From contig CAVXRN010000002.1 of NCBI GenBank assembly GCA_963764205.1, positions 1,240,001 through 1,304,000 on the forward strand: a DNA stretch of 64,000 nucleotides. Direction: 5' to 3'. Positions within the stretch are counted from its first letter, which is position 1, and each line of letters starts with the position of its first letter. The notes under the pieces were generated by a model. It saw only the letters and a list, made by a program, of their open reading frames with translations. It was not told the DNA's origin and made no database searches. The stretch comes from Chersky-840 sp963764205 (lineage in GTDB: Bacteria; Actinomycetota; Acidimicrobiia; Acidimicrobiales; UBA8190). Below are positions 53,838 through 63,804 of the stretch, piece by piece. The position numbers were made by a program, and so were the translations under genes.

Positions 53838-54456
53838 ATGACCGCCGGCGATGACCCGGTGACGGCTCGACCCGGGGAGACGGCCGACGTGGTTCTCGCC
53901 GACGGGACCTCGGTGCACATCCGACCCATCTGCCCGTCCGACGCCGACGGGCTGCGGGCCTTCCACGCCCGGCTCAGCCACCAGAGCATCGTGCTCCGGT
54001 TCTTCGGCCCCCACCCCCGCCTGTCCGACGCCGAGGTGGAGCGTTTCACCCACGTCGACGGGACAGACCGCGTCGCGTTCGTCGCCGAGCACGAGGCGCA
54101 CATCGTGGCGGTGTGCCGCTACGACCGAGCCCCGGGCCACGACGAGGCCGAGATCGCCTTCGTCGTGGACGACGACCATCAGAGCCGAGGTCTCGGGACC
54201 ATCCTGTTGCAGCACCTGGCCGGAGCGGCCCGGGCCCGGGGCATCCGGCGCCTGCCGCGCCGACACGTTGTCGGAGAACTTCAAGATGCTCCACGTGTTT
54301 CGCGACGCCGGCTTCCCCCGAACCTTCACCCGGGCATCGGAGGTCATGGGCGTGGTCATGGACATCTCGGGGCCCACCCCGTCCCACCAGGGACTTTCGG
54401 ACGCCACGAAAGGACCTTCGGCACTGCCTGGCACCCCCTCTCCCGGGTCATCGTGA
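53838..54456 (+). CDS. GNAT-family N-acetyltransferase, one apparent +1 frameshift
   Basis: About 205 residues after correction. HIRPICPSDADGLRAFHARLS and VVDDDHQSRGLGTILLQHLAGAARARG (acetyl-CoA site) are followed, after a frame change at 54254-54265 (GCGCCTGCCGCGCC), by ADTLSENFKMLHVFRDAGF. It resembles the acetyltransferase domain of Pat-type protein lysine acetyltransferases, without a cyclic-nucleotide or CoA-ligase domain. Confidence 0.78.
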
Positions 54457-54516
54457 GAGAGGGCCGACAAACGTGTCGACTCGGAGCAATCACCCATCAT
54501 CGAGAAGGAGTCACCC

Positions 54517-55122
54517 ATGCGGCGCAAGACGCTCGACATGATCATGACGGCGGGCGGCGCGGTCCTCATCGTCGTCCTGCTGGCGGCCGGGGTCCTGGGT
54601 TTGTGGGGATACAACTTCGCCAACTCCAACGTCCACAGCCAACTGGCCCAGCAGCAGATCACGTTCCCGCCCGCGGCGGCCTTCGCCCATCCCAAGGTCG
54701 GCACCGAGATCACGCCCAGCATGATCCCGAGCGTGTCGCAGTACGCGGGCCAGGCCCTCGTCACCGGGCAGCAGGCTGAGGTGTACGCCAACGACTTCAT
54801 CGCGGTGCACCTCAAGGAGATCGGCGGCGGCAAGACCTACGCGCAGCTGAGCGCCGCGGCCCAGGCTGACCCGACCAACACCGTGCTGGCGGGCCAGGTG
54901 GCCACGGTCTTCAAGGGCACGACGCTGCGAGGTCTGCTCCTCGAGGCCTACGCCTTCTCCACCTTCGGGACGATCGCGCTCGTCGCCTCGATCGTGTCGT
55001 TCGTGTTGGCCGGGGTCATGCTCGTCCTCACGCTGTTCGGCCTGCTCCACCTGCGCCGGGTGCCCGAGGACGAGGAGTTCCCCAAGGTCCACCAATCCGA
55101 GAAGGTGCTCGAACCCGTCTGA
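54517..55122 (+). CDS. Two-helix membrane protein of unknown function
   Basis: 201 residues: a helix at about 9-32 (GGAVLIVVLLAAGVLGLWGY), about 110 residues outside, a second helix at about 150-180 (IALVASIVSFVLAGVMLVLTLF) and an acidic tail. I see no dioxygenase features, although proteins like this are often mislabelled as ring-opening dioxygenase LigA. The topology parallels the gene at 52769, suggesting a related role in the cytochrome b module. Confidence 0.72.
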   Translation: MRRKTLDMIMTAGGAVLIVVLLAAGVLGLWGYNFANSNVHSQLAQQQITFPPAAAFAHPKVGTEITPSMIPSVSQYAGQALVTGQQAEVYANDFIAVHLKEIGGGKTYAQLSAAAQADPTNTVLAGQVATVFKGTTLRGLLLEAYAFSTFGTIALVASIVSFVLAGVMLVLTLFGLLHLRRVPEDEEFPKVHQSEKVLEPV

Positions 55123-55161
55123 TCCACCAGGCACGAGCAACGCACATGGCTGTTGCCATCG

Positions 55162-55196
55162 CACCGGCGGGGCGCCCTCAGGGTGTCCCGCCGGTG
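55162..55196. terminator. Strong bidirectional hairpin
   Basis: CACCGGCGGG (55162-55171) pairs perfectly with CCCGCCGGTG (55187-55196), and the interior CCCT/AGGG extends the stem. It lies between the convergent genes ending at 55122 and 55219. Confidence 0.7.
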
Positions 55197-55218
55197 GCCG
55201 TTGCGGCCCAGTGCGATG

Positions 55219-55866
55219 TCAGGCCTTGTGCTTGCGCTCGGCCAGGACCGCCGCGTACACCGCCGCCTCGGTGCGACGGGCGAAGCCCATCTTCGACAGC
55301 AGGTTGGACACGTAGTTCTTGACCGTCTTCTCGGCCAGGTACAGCTCGTCCGCGATCTGGCGATTGGTCTTGCCGTCGGCGATGAGCTCGAGGATGTTGC
55401 GCTCTTGCGTGGTGAGCCGAGCCAGGCGCTCGTCCTCGACGTTCTCGCCCCGGAGTCGCTCCATCACCTGTCGGGTCAGCGCGGGGTCGAGAAGCGACTC
55501 CCCCGCCGCCACCCGGCGAACCGCCGAGACGAGGTCGCTGCCTTTGATCTGCTTGAGCACGTACCCGCTGGCGCCCGCCAGGATGGCCGAGAACAACGCC
55601 TCGTCATCGGCGTAGGACGTGAGCATGAGGCACTTCAGCTCGGGCATGGCCGAGCGGAGGTCCCGGCACACCTCGACGCCGTCCCCGTCGGGGAGCCGGA
55701 CGTCGAGCACCGCCACGTCGGGCTGGCTGGTGGGCACCCGGGCCAGGGCCTCCTCGGCCGTGGCACCTTCACCGACCACCGTCAGGTCGTCCTCGGACTC
55801 GAAGAGCTCGCGCAGCCCCCGCCGGACCACCTCGTGGTCGTCGAGGAGGAACACCTTCGTCGTCAC
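55219..55866 (-). CDS. NarL/FixJ-family response regulator (DevR/DosR-like)
   Basis: 215 residues. The receiver domain (VFLLDDHEVVRRGLRELF, phospho-acceptor Asp in AVLDVRLPDGDG, conserved Thr/Ser and Lys in TSYADD and YVLKQIKG) is joined to a LuxR helix-turn-helix (LTTQERNILELIADGKTNRQIADELYLAEKTVKNYVSNLLSKMGF). The spacing and key residues resemble DevR/DosR of mycobacteria. No histidine kinase is adjacent. The start is the GTG at 55866. Confidence 0.88.
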   Translation of the reverse strand: MTTKVFLLDDHEVVRRGLRELFESEDDLTVVGEGATAEEALARVPTSQPDVAVLDVRLPDGDGVEVCRDLRSAMPELKCLMLTSYADDEALFSAILAGASGYVLKQIKGSDLVSAVRRVAAGESLLDPALTRQVMERLRGENVEDERLARLTTQERNILELIADGKTNRQIADELYLAEKTVKNYVSNLLSKMGFARRTEAAVYAAVLAERKHKA

Positions 55867-55954
55867 GCGCCCGACCCGTGCCCGCACTCGGAGGTCATGG
55901 TGCGAAGCCTAGGTCGCTCCGACCTCGACGCCGGGACGGTCCGACCCGTGGTCT

Positions 55955-56959
55955 TCATCCCCAGCGGTGCTGCCATCCGAGCGCTGTCGTCGGCCTTCCT
56001 TCCAGGGTGCGCAACGCCGGGTCGGCGGTGCACATCCCCATGAGCACCGGGGGCCGCAGGCCGGCGTGTGCGAATGCGGCGACCAGGCGACCGGGGTCGG
56101 GCGTGGCCATGACGAGCTCGTAGTCCTCTCCCCCGCCGAGGGCTTCGTCGATGGTGGCACCCCGGGACACCGGGACCCGGTCGAGACCGAAGCCGACGCC
56201 CGAGGCGTCCGCCACGTGCCCGAGGTCGGCGAGGAGCCCGTCGGAGACGTCGATCATGGCCGTCACGCCGGCCCGTCGGGCGGTCTCCCCTTCGGCCAGG
56301 CGCGCCCGGGGTCGGCGGTGCGCCGCCTCCAGGTCGAGATCGTCGCCCGACCGGGGCTCGCCGTGGGTACCCGCCGGGCCCCGCGCCCGCAGCAGTCGGA
56401 GGCCTGCGGTCCCGGCACCGAGCGGGCCGGTCACGAAGAGCCGGTCACCGGGGCGGGCGCCACTGCGCAGCACGGGCCCGGGGTCTCCCTCCACGTGCCC
56501 GGTCACCGTCACCGCCAACACCAGCTGACCGGCGTTGGACAGGTCTCCCCCCACGACCGGACAGGCGTGGGCCTCGGACGCCGCCGCGATGCCCTCGTAG
56601 AGGAGGTCGAGGTCGGTCGCGGCGGGGCCGGCCACCGCCACCACCGCCGCGTCGGCCCGGCCGCCCATGGCGGCGACGTCGCTGATCGCGCTGGCCAGCG
56701 CACGCCAGCCCAGGTCGTCGAGCCCGACGACGCTCAGATCGGCGTGGACCCCGGCCACCGACAGATCGGTCGTCAGTAAGGTCGGCCCCGGGCGAGACGC
56801 CAGCACCGCGGCATCGTCGCCGATCCAGACCTCCCCCGACGGCGCATCTCCGAGGCGCAGACGGATGCGCTCGACGACAGCGAACTCCCCACCATTTCCG
56901 CCGCTTGTCTCGGCCCGGCCACGTGGCGTGGCACGGGACTTGGGAGAGCCCATCGCCAA
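55955..56959 (-). CDS. thiL: Thiamine-monophosphate kinase
   Basis: A 334-residue member of the PurM/ThiL superfamily: WIGDDAAVL, TTDLSVAGVHADL, AISDVAAMGG, GGDLSNAGQLVLAVTVTGHV and MIDVSDGLLADLGH are the ATP- and metal-binding blocks. It phosphorylates TMP to TPP. No other thiamine gene lies nearby. Confidence 0.93.
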   Translation of the reverse strand: MAMGSPKSRATPRGRAETSGGNGGEFAVVERIRLRLGDAPSGEVWIGDDAAVLASRPGPTLLTTDLSVAGVHADLSVVGLDDLGWRALASAISDVAAMGGRADAAVVAVAGPAATDLDLLYEGIAAASEAHACPVVGGDLSNAGQLVLAVTVTGHVEGDPGPVLRSGARPGDRLFVTGPLGAGTAGLRLLRARGPAGTHGEPRSGDDLDLEAAHRRPRARLAEGETARRAGVTAMIDVSDGLLADLGHVADASGVGFGLDRVPVSRGATIDEALGGGEDYELVMATPDPGRLVAAFAHAGLRPPVLMGMCTADPALRTLEGRPTTALGWQHRWG

Positions 56960-57089
56960 TGCCTAGCATTGGAGGTACTCGATCAATGCGGGGCTCCTGC
57001 TCACCGCGCTCGGAGGGGCCGACCGGCCCCCGGGCACGGCGTCTCGGGGGAACACCCGCCCGCCCAGGCAGAGAGGACACCGCCCGACC

Positions 57090-58881
57090 ATGCCGCCCAC
57101 CTCCAACCGCAAGCTCCTGGCCTGGGTCGAGGAAGTGGCCGCCCTCACCGCGGCCGACGAGGTCGAATGGTGCGACGGCAGCGAGGCCGAGTACGACCGG
57201 CTGTGCCAGCTGCTGGTCGACAACGGCACCTTCACCCGGCTGTCGCAGGAGAAGCGACCCAACAGCTACTGGGCCCGCTCCGACCCGGGCGACGTGGCGC
57301 GGGTCGAGGACCGCACCTTCATCTGCTCCAAGAACCAGGACGACGCCGGCCCCACCAACAACTGGCGCGACCCCGACGAGATGCGGGCGACACTCACCCA
57401 ACTGTTCAAGGGGGCGATGCGGGGCCGCACCATGTACGTGGTGCCCTACTCGATGGGCCCGCTCGGGTCGCCCATCGCGCACATCGGCGTCGAGATCACC
57501 GACTCGCCCTATGTCGTGGTGTCGATGCGCACCATGACGCGCATGGGGACCAGTGCCCTCGACGTGCTCGGCGACAGCGGCGAGTTCGTGCCCTGTCTGC
57601 ACTCGGTGGGCCTTCCCCTCGAGCCGGGCCAGGCGGACGTGCCCTGGCCGTGCGACGCAGAGAACAAGTACATCGTGCATTTCCCCGAGACCCGCGAGAT
57701 CTGGTCCTACGGGTCGGGCTACGGGGGCAACGCGCTGCTGGGGAAGAAGTGCTTCGCGCTCCGCATCGCGTCGGTCATGGCGCGCGACGACCACTGGCTG
57801 GCCGAGCACATGCTCATCCTCAAGCTCACGGCGCCCGACGGCCACGTCTCCTACGTGACCGGCGCCTTCCCCTCTGCTTGTGGCAAGACCAACCTGGCCA
57901 TGCTCGTCCCGACCATCCCGGGCTGGAAGGTGGAGACCATCGGTGACGACATCTGCTGGATGAAATTCGGCTCCGACGGCCGGCTCTACGCCATCAACCC
58001 CGAGGCCGGGTTCTTCGGCGTGGCTCCGGGGACGGGGATGAAGACCAACCCCAACGCCATGGAGACCATGCGCAGCAACGGGATCTTCACCAACACCGCA
58101 CTGACCGACGACGGTGACGTGTGGTGGGAGGGTATGACCGACACGCCGCCCGCGCACCTGACCGACTGGCGGGGCGAGGACTGGACCCCGAAGTCCAAGA
58201 CCCCCGCCGCGCACCCCAACGCCGCGCTTCACCGTGCCGGCCGAGCAGAACCCGGCGTGTGCGCCGGAGTGGGAGGACCCTCGCGGCGTCCCCATCTCCG
58301 CCATCCTCTTCGGGGGACGGCGCGCCTCGGCCGTGCCCCTGGTGACCGAGTCCTTCGACTGGCAGCACGGGGTGTTCCTCGGATCGATTCTCTCGTCGGA
58401 GACGACCGCCGCCGCGGCGGGCGCGATCGGCAACCTGCGACGCGACCCCTTCGCCATGCTGCCCTTCTGTGGCTACAACATGGCCGACTACTTCGCCCAC
58501 TGGCTCCGCATCGGCGCGTCGACCGACCCCGGCAAGCTGCCGCGCATCTACTACGTCAACTGGTTCCGCAAGGACGCGGACGGTCGCTTCCTGTGGCCCG
58601 GGTTCGGTGAGAACTCGCGCGTGCTCGCGTGGATCTGTGAGCGCACCGCCGGCACGGGTGACGCCACCACGACCGCCATCGGGAACGTCCCCGCCTCGGG
58701 CGCGCTCGACACCGACGGGCTCGACGTCGCCGACGACGCCGTCACCGAGCTGCTGCGGGTGGACGCCGATGAGTGGCGCCGTGAAGCGCCGCTCATCCGC
58801 GAGTTCTACGCCCGCTTCGGCGACCACCTCCCCGAGGAGCTGGCCGAGCAGCTCGACGCCCTGGAACGCCGACTGGGCTGA
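57090..58881 (+). CDS. pckG: Phosphoenolpyruvate carboxykinase (GTP), one apparent +1 frameshift
   Basis: About 596 residues after correction. It has the kinase-1a motif SACGKTNLAM, the metal and lid region (WKVETIGDDICWMKFGSDGRLYAINPEAGFFGVAPGTG) and GTP-type blocks (RDPFAMLPFCGYNMADYFAHWL). The frame shifts at 58221-58230 (GCCGCGCTTC) between AAHPNA and RFTVPAEQNPA. It converts oxaloacetate to PEP in gluconeogenesis. Confidence 0.93.
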
Positions 58882-58913
58882 TCGCCGGCCACCGGTCGCA
58901 GCTGACCGGTCGA

Positions 58914-58930
58914 GGCACCCTCAGGGTGCC
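58914..58930. terminator. Hairpin between convergent pckG and MFS genes
   Basis: GGCACCC (58914-58920), TCA, GGGTGCC (58924-58930), flanked by ACCGGT on both sides. The TCA is also the MFS stop codon on the minus strand. Confidence 0.5.
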
Positions 58931-60251
58931 ACCCACCGGTGCCGCAGGGCACGCCTGCTCGTCAGGTAGGACAGCCCCGCTACCGCCGCCACCGCGCACA
59001 TCACGACGTCGCCACCGGGAAGCGGGAGCTTGACCACCGTCGGCACCAGCGCGCCGATCACCCACACCAATTGCAGCCTCGTCTCGAAGCGGGCGAAGGC
59101 ATGGCCCTGAGCCGCGGTCGGCACGTAGCGCTGCACCAACGCGTCGAAGGCGGGCTTGCTGGCCGCGCTCGCCGCGCCGACGAGGAACGCCAGCACGGCC
59201 TGGATGGGGATGCCGCCCACGAACGCGGCCAGGGCCGCCGCCAGCGACACCAACCACAGCGACACCGCCAGCATCGGAGGGCTCGGTCAGCACCTTGCGC
59301 ACGCGGGGGACGATCAGGACTCCGACGAGGGCACCGGCCACCGAAGCCGCGAGCATGAAGCCGTACCATCCGGCGGAATTCCCGTTGCCCTTCAACGAGA
59401 ACGCCAGCAAGAAGGTCAAGAAGCCCGACGAGCCCGCGCGAGGATCGACATGGCCGAGAGCGCCAGGATGACCTCGGGGTGGGTGTTGGCCGCCGGTCCC
59501 AGTGCCGCTTTCGGCGTCTCTTCCTCCCACCCGTCGGGGGCCGGGGCGCTGTCCTCGGGCACGGCGGAAGGTTCATCGCCCCAGGGGGTGGTCGAACGGC
59601 TCACCGGCAACCGCAGCGCCACGACGGTGCCGAAGACGAACACGACCATGTCCAAGCGCAACACCCAGGCCCCGCCGAGGAGCTCGAGCGAGGCCAGCGA
59701 TGGCGGGGATCGACGCCGCCAGGGCTGGCCAGCGACGACAACAGACCCAGCCGGGCGTTGGCCGTCGCCAGCTCGTCGCCGCCGGGGCGTTCGGACGCCG
59801 CCACCACCAAGGGCACGAGCGCCCCCTTTGTCACCAGGTAGACCTTCGACAACACGAGCATGATGAACGCCAGGGGGAACAACAGCGGGCTGCCGAGGTT
59901 GGCCGCCAACACCAGGCACACCGCGGCCCGCAGCGCGCTCGACACCACCACGGTGGCGCGTCGGGCTCCACGACCGCGGTCGATGATCGGGCCGAGCAGC
60001 GGTGCCACCACCGCGAAGGGGGCCACGGTGAGCAGGAGGTAGAGGATGACCTTCCCCGGCGCCTCGCCCGGCGAGACCTTGAAGAACAACGACCCCGCCA
60101 GCGACACCGTGAGCAGGGTGTCGCCCGCGGTGAGGATCACCTGGGTCAGGGCCAGCCGGCCGAACGGGGTCTTCTGGTCGAGGAGGACGGTGAACGCATC
60201 GCGCACCTGGCGCACGATGCGGGCCGACGCTTCACGCCCTCGACCTGGCAC
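58921..60251 (-). CDS. MFS transporter, broken into frames by about four single-base shifts
   Basis: The pieces join into one protein of about 440 residues with some 11-12 hydrophobic segments: TQVILTAGDTLLTVSLAGSLFF..., VYLVTKGALVPLVVA, LDMVVFVFGTVVALRL, GFLTFLLAFSLKG, MLAVSLWLVSLAAALAAFVGG, ending RHRWVAP. Breaks lie near 59285, 59440, 59700 and 59725. Substrate unknown. Unlike the other broken genes this one is dispensable, so real decay is possible, but the pattern of shifts is the same. Confidence 0.72.
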
Positions 60252-60348
60252 CGCGCCAGACTACGGCCAGGTGGCCACGGTCCGGTCACCACTACCATGA
60301 CCAAAGACCCGGAGCATCCGTCGGGTCGGCTCGAGGGAGGATACGACG

Positions 60349-60585
60349 ATGGCGGTAACCGCATACGTGTTGATCCAGACCGAGGTCGGCAAAGCCGCAC
60401 ACGTGGCGCAGCAGGTGCGGGGTATCGACGGCGTCGTCTCGGCCGAGGACGTCACCGGTCCCTACGACGTCATCGTGCGGACCCAGGCGGCCTCGGTGGA
60501 CGACCTCGGTCGCATGGTGGTGAGCCACATCCAGCTCATCGAGGGCATCACCCGCACCGTCACCTGCCCGGTGGTGAACCTCTAA
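60349..60585 (+). CDS. Stand-alone Lrp/AsnC ligand-binding (RAM) domain protein
   Basis: A 78-residue protein that is only the RAM effector domain: AYVLIQTEVGKAAHVAQQVRGIDGVVSAEDVTGPYDVIVRTQAASVDDLGRMVV. There is no helix-turn-helix. Such proteins form oligomers that bind amino acids or modulate Lrp partners; none is nearby. Confidence 0.85.
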   Translation: MAVTAYVLIQTEVGKAAHVAQQVRGIDGVVSAEDVTGPYDVIVRTQAASVDDLGRMVVSHIQLIEGITRTVTCPVVNL

Positions 60586-60596
60586 GGGCGACCGGC

Positions 60597-61742
60597 TCAG
60601 TCGACGGCGCCGCTGCGGCGCAGCTCGGCGATCCGACCTTCGTCGATCCCCCACGACGCCAGGGCGTCGTCGGCGTCACTGCCGGCGACCGACGGGGGCC
60701 TGTGCACCGCGGCAGGAGTCCGGCTGAACCGGGGCGCGGGACCGGGCTGCACCACGCCGTCGACGTCGACGAATGTGCCCCGATGGGCGTTGTGCGAGTT
60801 GGTGTGGGCCTCCCAGGGCGAGAGCACCGGCGCGCCGCACGCGTCCCTCCCGGCGAACGATGTCCGCCCACTCGTCACGTGTCCGGGTGCGGAAGATCGC
60901 TGCGAAGCGTTGCTTCATGGCGGGCCACTGCGCTCGGTCGTTCTGGGCGGGGAGCTCCTCGCCCCCGAGTCCGAGGACCTCGAGCAACTCGGCGTAGAAC
61001 TGCGGCTCGATGGCACCGACCGAGAACCACTTGCCGTCACTGGTGTCGTACACCTCGTAGAAATGTGCGCCGGTGTCGAGGACGTTCACGCCCCGGCCCT
61101 CGGTCCACATCCCCAACTGCCGGAAGGCGAAGGTCATGGTCATGAGCGACGCCGCCCCGTCGACCATCGCCGCGTCGACGACCTGGCCCTGGCCCGAGCG
61201 CTGCGCCTCGAGCATCGCCGCGCACATGCCGAAGGCGAGCAGCATCCCCCGCCCCCGAAGTCCCCCACGAGGTTGAGTGGGGGCACGGGCCGTTCCCCCT
61301 CTCGGCCGACGGGCCACAGGGCGCCGGCCAGGGCGATGTAGTTGATGTCGTGCCCGGCGGCCGAGGCGAGCGGCCCGTCCTGGCCCCACCCCGTCATCCG
61401 TCCGTACACGAGCCGCGCATTGCGCTCCAGACACGGGGCGGGGCCGATCCCCAGTCGTTCCGCCACGCCCGGGCGCCATCCCTCCACCAGGCCGTCGGCC
61501 TCCGCCACGAGGTCGAGGACGAGCGCGACACCCTCGGCGTGCTTGAGGTCGACCGCGACGGATCGGCGGCTGCGATTGAGCAGGTCCCAGTGCGGGCCGG
61601 CTGCCGGCGGAGGCGGGCTTCCCGTGGCCCGGTCCACCCGCAGGACGTCGGCCCCCGCGTCGGCCAGGAGCATGCACGTGTACGGTCCGGGCCCGATCCC
61701 GGCCAGCTCCACCACCCGGATGCCTTCGAGCGGGCCGCTCAC
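60597..61742 (-). CDS. CaiB/BaiF-family alpha-methylacyl-CoA racemase, two compensating frameshifts
   Basis: About 381 residues after correction. GIRVVELAGIGPGPYTCMLLADAGADV, GHDINYIALAG (catalytic His), GDFGGGG (catalytic Asp), GQVVDAAMVDGAASL, GAIEPQFYAELL and APRFSRTP match the Amacr/MCR branch, which epimerises 2-methylacyl-CoA. One break at 61245-61256 looks like a lost G in a G-run, another at 60866-60872 like an inserted G. The GTG start overlaps the hydrolase stop (GTGA). Confidence 0.83.
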
Positions 61743-62659
61743 GTCGGTGCACCTGGCGCAGCGTGCCGGCCGTCGCCCGGGGCCCGCCGGGCATTGGCGG
61801 CGATCGCGGCGGCCACCTGTGGCTGGAGTGCGGGGGGGATCTCGTGGCCCATGTCGGCGATGACGAGCAATTCGGCTCCGGGGATCGCCTTGGCCGTCGC
61901 CTCGCCTCCATCGGGGGCGATCAGGCTGTCGACGGCCCCGTGGACGACGAGGGCCGGGACCGTGACCCGCCCCAGCGCGTCGGTGCGATCACCCGACGCC
62001 ACGATGGCCATGATCTGGCGCGCCGTCCCCGCCGGGTCGATGCCGCGGTCGTAGAACCGTTCGAAACGTCCGCGCCGCCATTCCTCGTCGACGAGCGGCC
62101 CGTGCGAGCCGATCACGGCAGCGTTGGCGAGCTCGGCTGCGACGTACCCCTCGCGGTCGGCCGGCAGGGGTCTGGTCACCGTCGCCAATGCCTCGGACGT
62201 CGGCAGTCCCACCTCGTCGGCTCCCGTGGTCGACATGATCGAACACAGGCTCGCAACGCGCGACGGATGCCTGATGACCAATGTCTGGACGATCATCCCC
62301 CCCATCGACGTTCCCACCACGTGCGCGCGCTCGACGCCCAGCGCGTCGAGCAGCCCGGCGGTGTCGTCGGCCATCTCCGCCAGCGTGTACGCCACGCCGT
62401 CGCGTCCGCCTTCTCGGGCCCTTCGGGCCGCGGCCAGGTCGAAGGGTGGGCCCCCGCTCAGGTGGGTGGACAGCCCCGCGTCACGATTGTCGAAGCGCAC
62501 CACCCCGAAGCCCTGGTCCACCAGGAGCTCGCAGAAGCTGTCGTCCCATCCGATCAGCTGGCGCCCCAGCCCCGCGACCAGGACGACCACAGGGTCCGCG
62601 GGCGACCCGAGCCGGTCGTAACACAATTCGACCCCCGTCCCGACCTCGGTCCGCTCCAT
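61739..62659 (-). CDS. Alpha/beta hydrolase
   Basis: 306 residues from MERTEVGTG. HGxG-like VAGLGRQLIGW, nucleophile elbow GTSMGGM (Ser), acid in VHGAVDSLIAPDGG and catalytic His in DMGHEIPP form the triad. It resembles the esterase/haloperoxidase group. Upstream of and coupled to the racemase, it may act on related acyl substrates, which is inference. Confidence 0.87.
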   Translation of the reverse strand: MERTEVGTGVELCYDRLGSPADPVVVLVAGLGRQLIGWDDSFCELLVDQGFGVVRFDNRDAGLSTHLSGGPPFDLAAARRAREGGRDGVAYTLAEMADDTAGLLDALGVERAHVVGTSMGGMIVQTLVIRHPSRVASLCSIMSTTGADEVGLPTSEALATVTRPLPADREGYVAAELANAAVIGSHGPLVDEEWRRGRFERFYDRGIDPAGTARQIMAIVASGDRTDALGRVTVPALVVHGAVDSLIAPDGGEATAKAIPGAELLVIADMGHEIPPALQPQVAAAIAANARRAPGDGRHAAPGAPT

Positions 62660-62721
62660 GCCGGGATGCTGGCCCCGCCGAGCGGTGGGGGTCAAACCCG
62701 TCGTGTCATGCTGTGGCGACG

Positions 62722-63789
62722 ATGGCCGATGCGAGCCTGCCGCGGCGACTCCCCCCGGTGCGCGCCTACAGCCCGGGACGGGTCAACCTCATCGGCGACC
62801 ACACCGACTACAACGAGGGCCTCGCCCTTCCCATGGCCGTCGACCTGGGGACGACGGTGACGTTCGTCGCCGACGAAGGACGGCGTGTCGTGTTGCGGTC
62901 CACGTCGGACCCCGAGCCGGCCGACATCGCCCTGCACCTCCCCCTCGACCCCGAGATGCTCGCGACGCTGCACCCGCGGTGGGCTCGGTACGTCGCCGCG
63001 GTGGCCGCCGCGGTCCGTCCGCCGAGCGGTGGGAGCGGCACCGTCGACACCACGCTCCCGGTCGGGGCGGGCCTCTCGTCGAGTGCCGCCCTGGAGGTGG
63101 CCCTCGCCCTCGTGTTCGGATGTGCGCCCGAGCCCCTCACGTTGGCCCGCACGTGCCAACACGCCGAACAGGCCGCCACCGGCGTGCCCACCGGGATCAT
63201 GGACCAACTGGTGGTGAGCGCGGCACAGGAGGGTTGCGCCCTGCTCATCGACTTCTCCGACCTGTCGATGGAGCCCGTCGCGCTCCCTCCCGGCCTGGAC
63301 GTCGTCGTCGTGCACTCGGGCGAGACACGTTCGCTCGACCGTTCCGGCTACACGCACCGTCGGGCCGAATGTGACGCGGCCGCCGCTCGTCTCGGCCCGC
63401 TCGGGCAGCTCGATCCGCACGTGGCCGGGGCCATCCCCGATCCCGTGCTGCGTCGCCGCGCCCGTCACGTCGCGAGCGAGTGCGAGCGGGTGAGGTCGTT
63501 CACCGCCGCGTTGGGTGCCGGTGACCTGGCCGACGCAGGACGCATCATGTCAGCGAGCCACCGCAGCCTGGCGGACGACTTCGAGGTGTCGACGCCCGGC
63601 CTCGACTCGCTGGTGGAGTCGCTCGTGCGACGGCCGGGCGTGCTCGGGGCCCGGCTGACGGGAGCCGGGTTCGGAGGGTGTGTCGTGGCACTCACCGAGC
63701 CCGGAGCGCTCGACATCGAGGCGTTACCGACGCCGGCGTGGCAGGTGCACGCGGCCGGCCGTGCCCACCTGGTGGACGTCGACGACTGA
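62722..63789 (+). CDS. galK: Galactokinase
   Basis: A 355-residue GHMP kinase with galactokinase signature GRVNLIGDHTDYNEG (usual Glu before His replaced by Asp), LPVGAGLSSSAALEVA (ATP loop), GIMDQLVV (catalytic Asp) and LTGAGFGGCVVAL. It phosphorylates galactose to galactose-1-phosphate. The start is the ATG at 62722. No galT or galE is adjacent. Confidence 0.92.
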   Translation: MADASLPRRLPPVRAYSPGRVNLIGDHTDYNEGLALPMAVDLGTTVTFVADEGRRVVLRSTSDPEPADIALHLPLDPEMLATLHPRWARYVAAVAAAVRPPSGGSGTVDTTLPVGAGLSSSAALEVALALVFGCAPEPLTLARTCQHAEQAATGVPTGIMDQLVVSAAQEGCALLIDFSDLSMEPVALPPGLDVVVVHSGETRSLDRSGYTHRRAECDAAAARLGPLGQLDPHVAGAIPDPVLRRRARHVASECERVRSFTAALGAGDLADAGRIMSASHRSLADDFEVSTPGLDSLVESLVRRPGVLGARLTGAGFGGCVVALTEPGALDIEALPTPAWQVHAAGRAHLVDVDD

Positions 63790-63802
63790 GTCGTCGAGGT
63801 CC
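63774..63802. terminator. Hairpin with the galK stop codon as loop
   Basis: GGACGTCGACGAC (63774-63786) and GTCGTCGAGGTCC (63790-63802) pair at 12 of 13 positions around TGA, the galK stop. It lies between convergent genes. Confidence 0.6.
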
Positions 63803-63804
63803 GA

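Noticed and set aside
54517..55122. Aromatic ring-opening dioxygenase LigA
   Set aside because: The protein is a two-helix membrane protein with no dioxygenase metal site.
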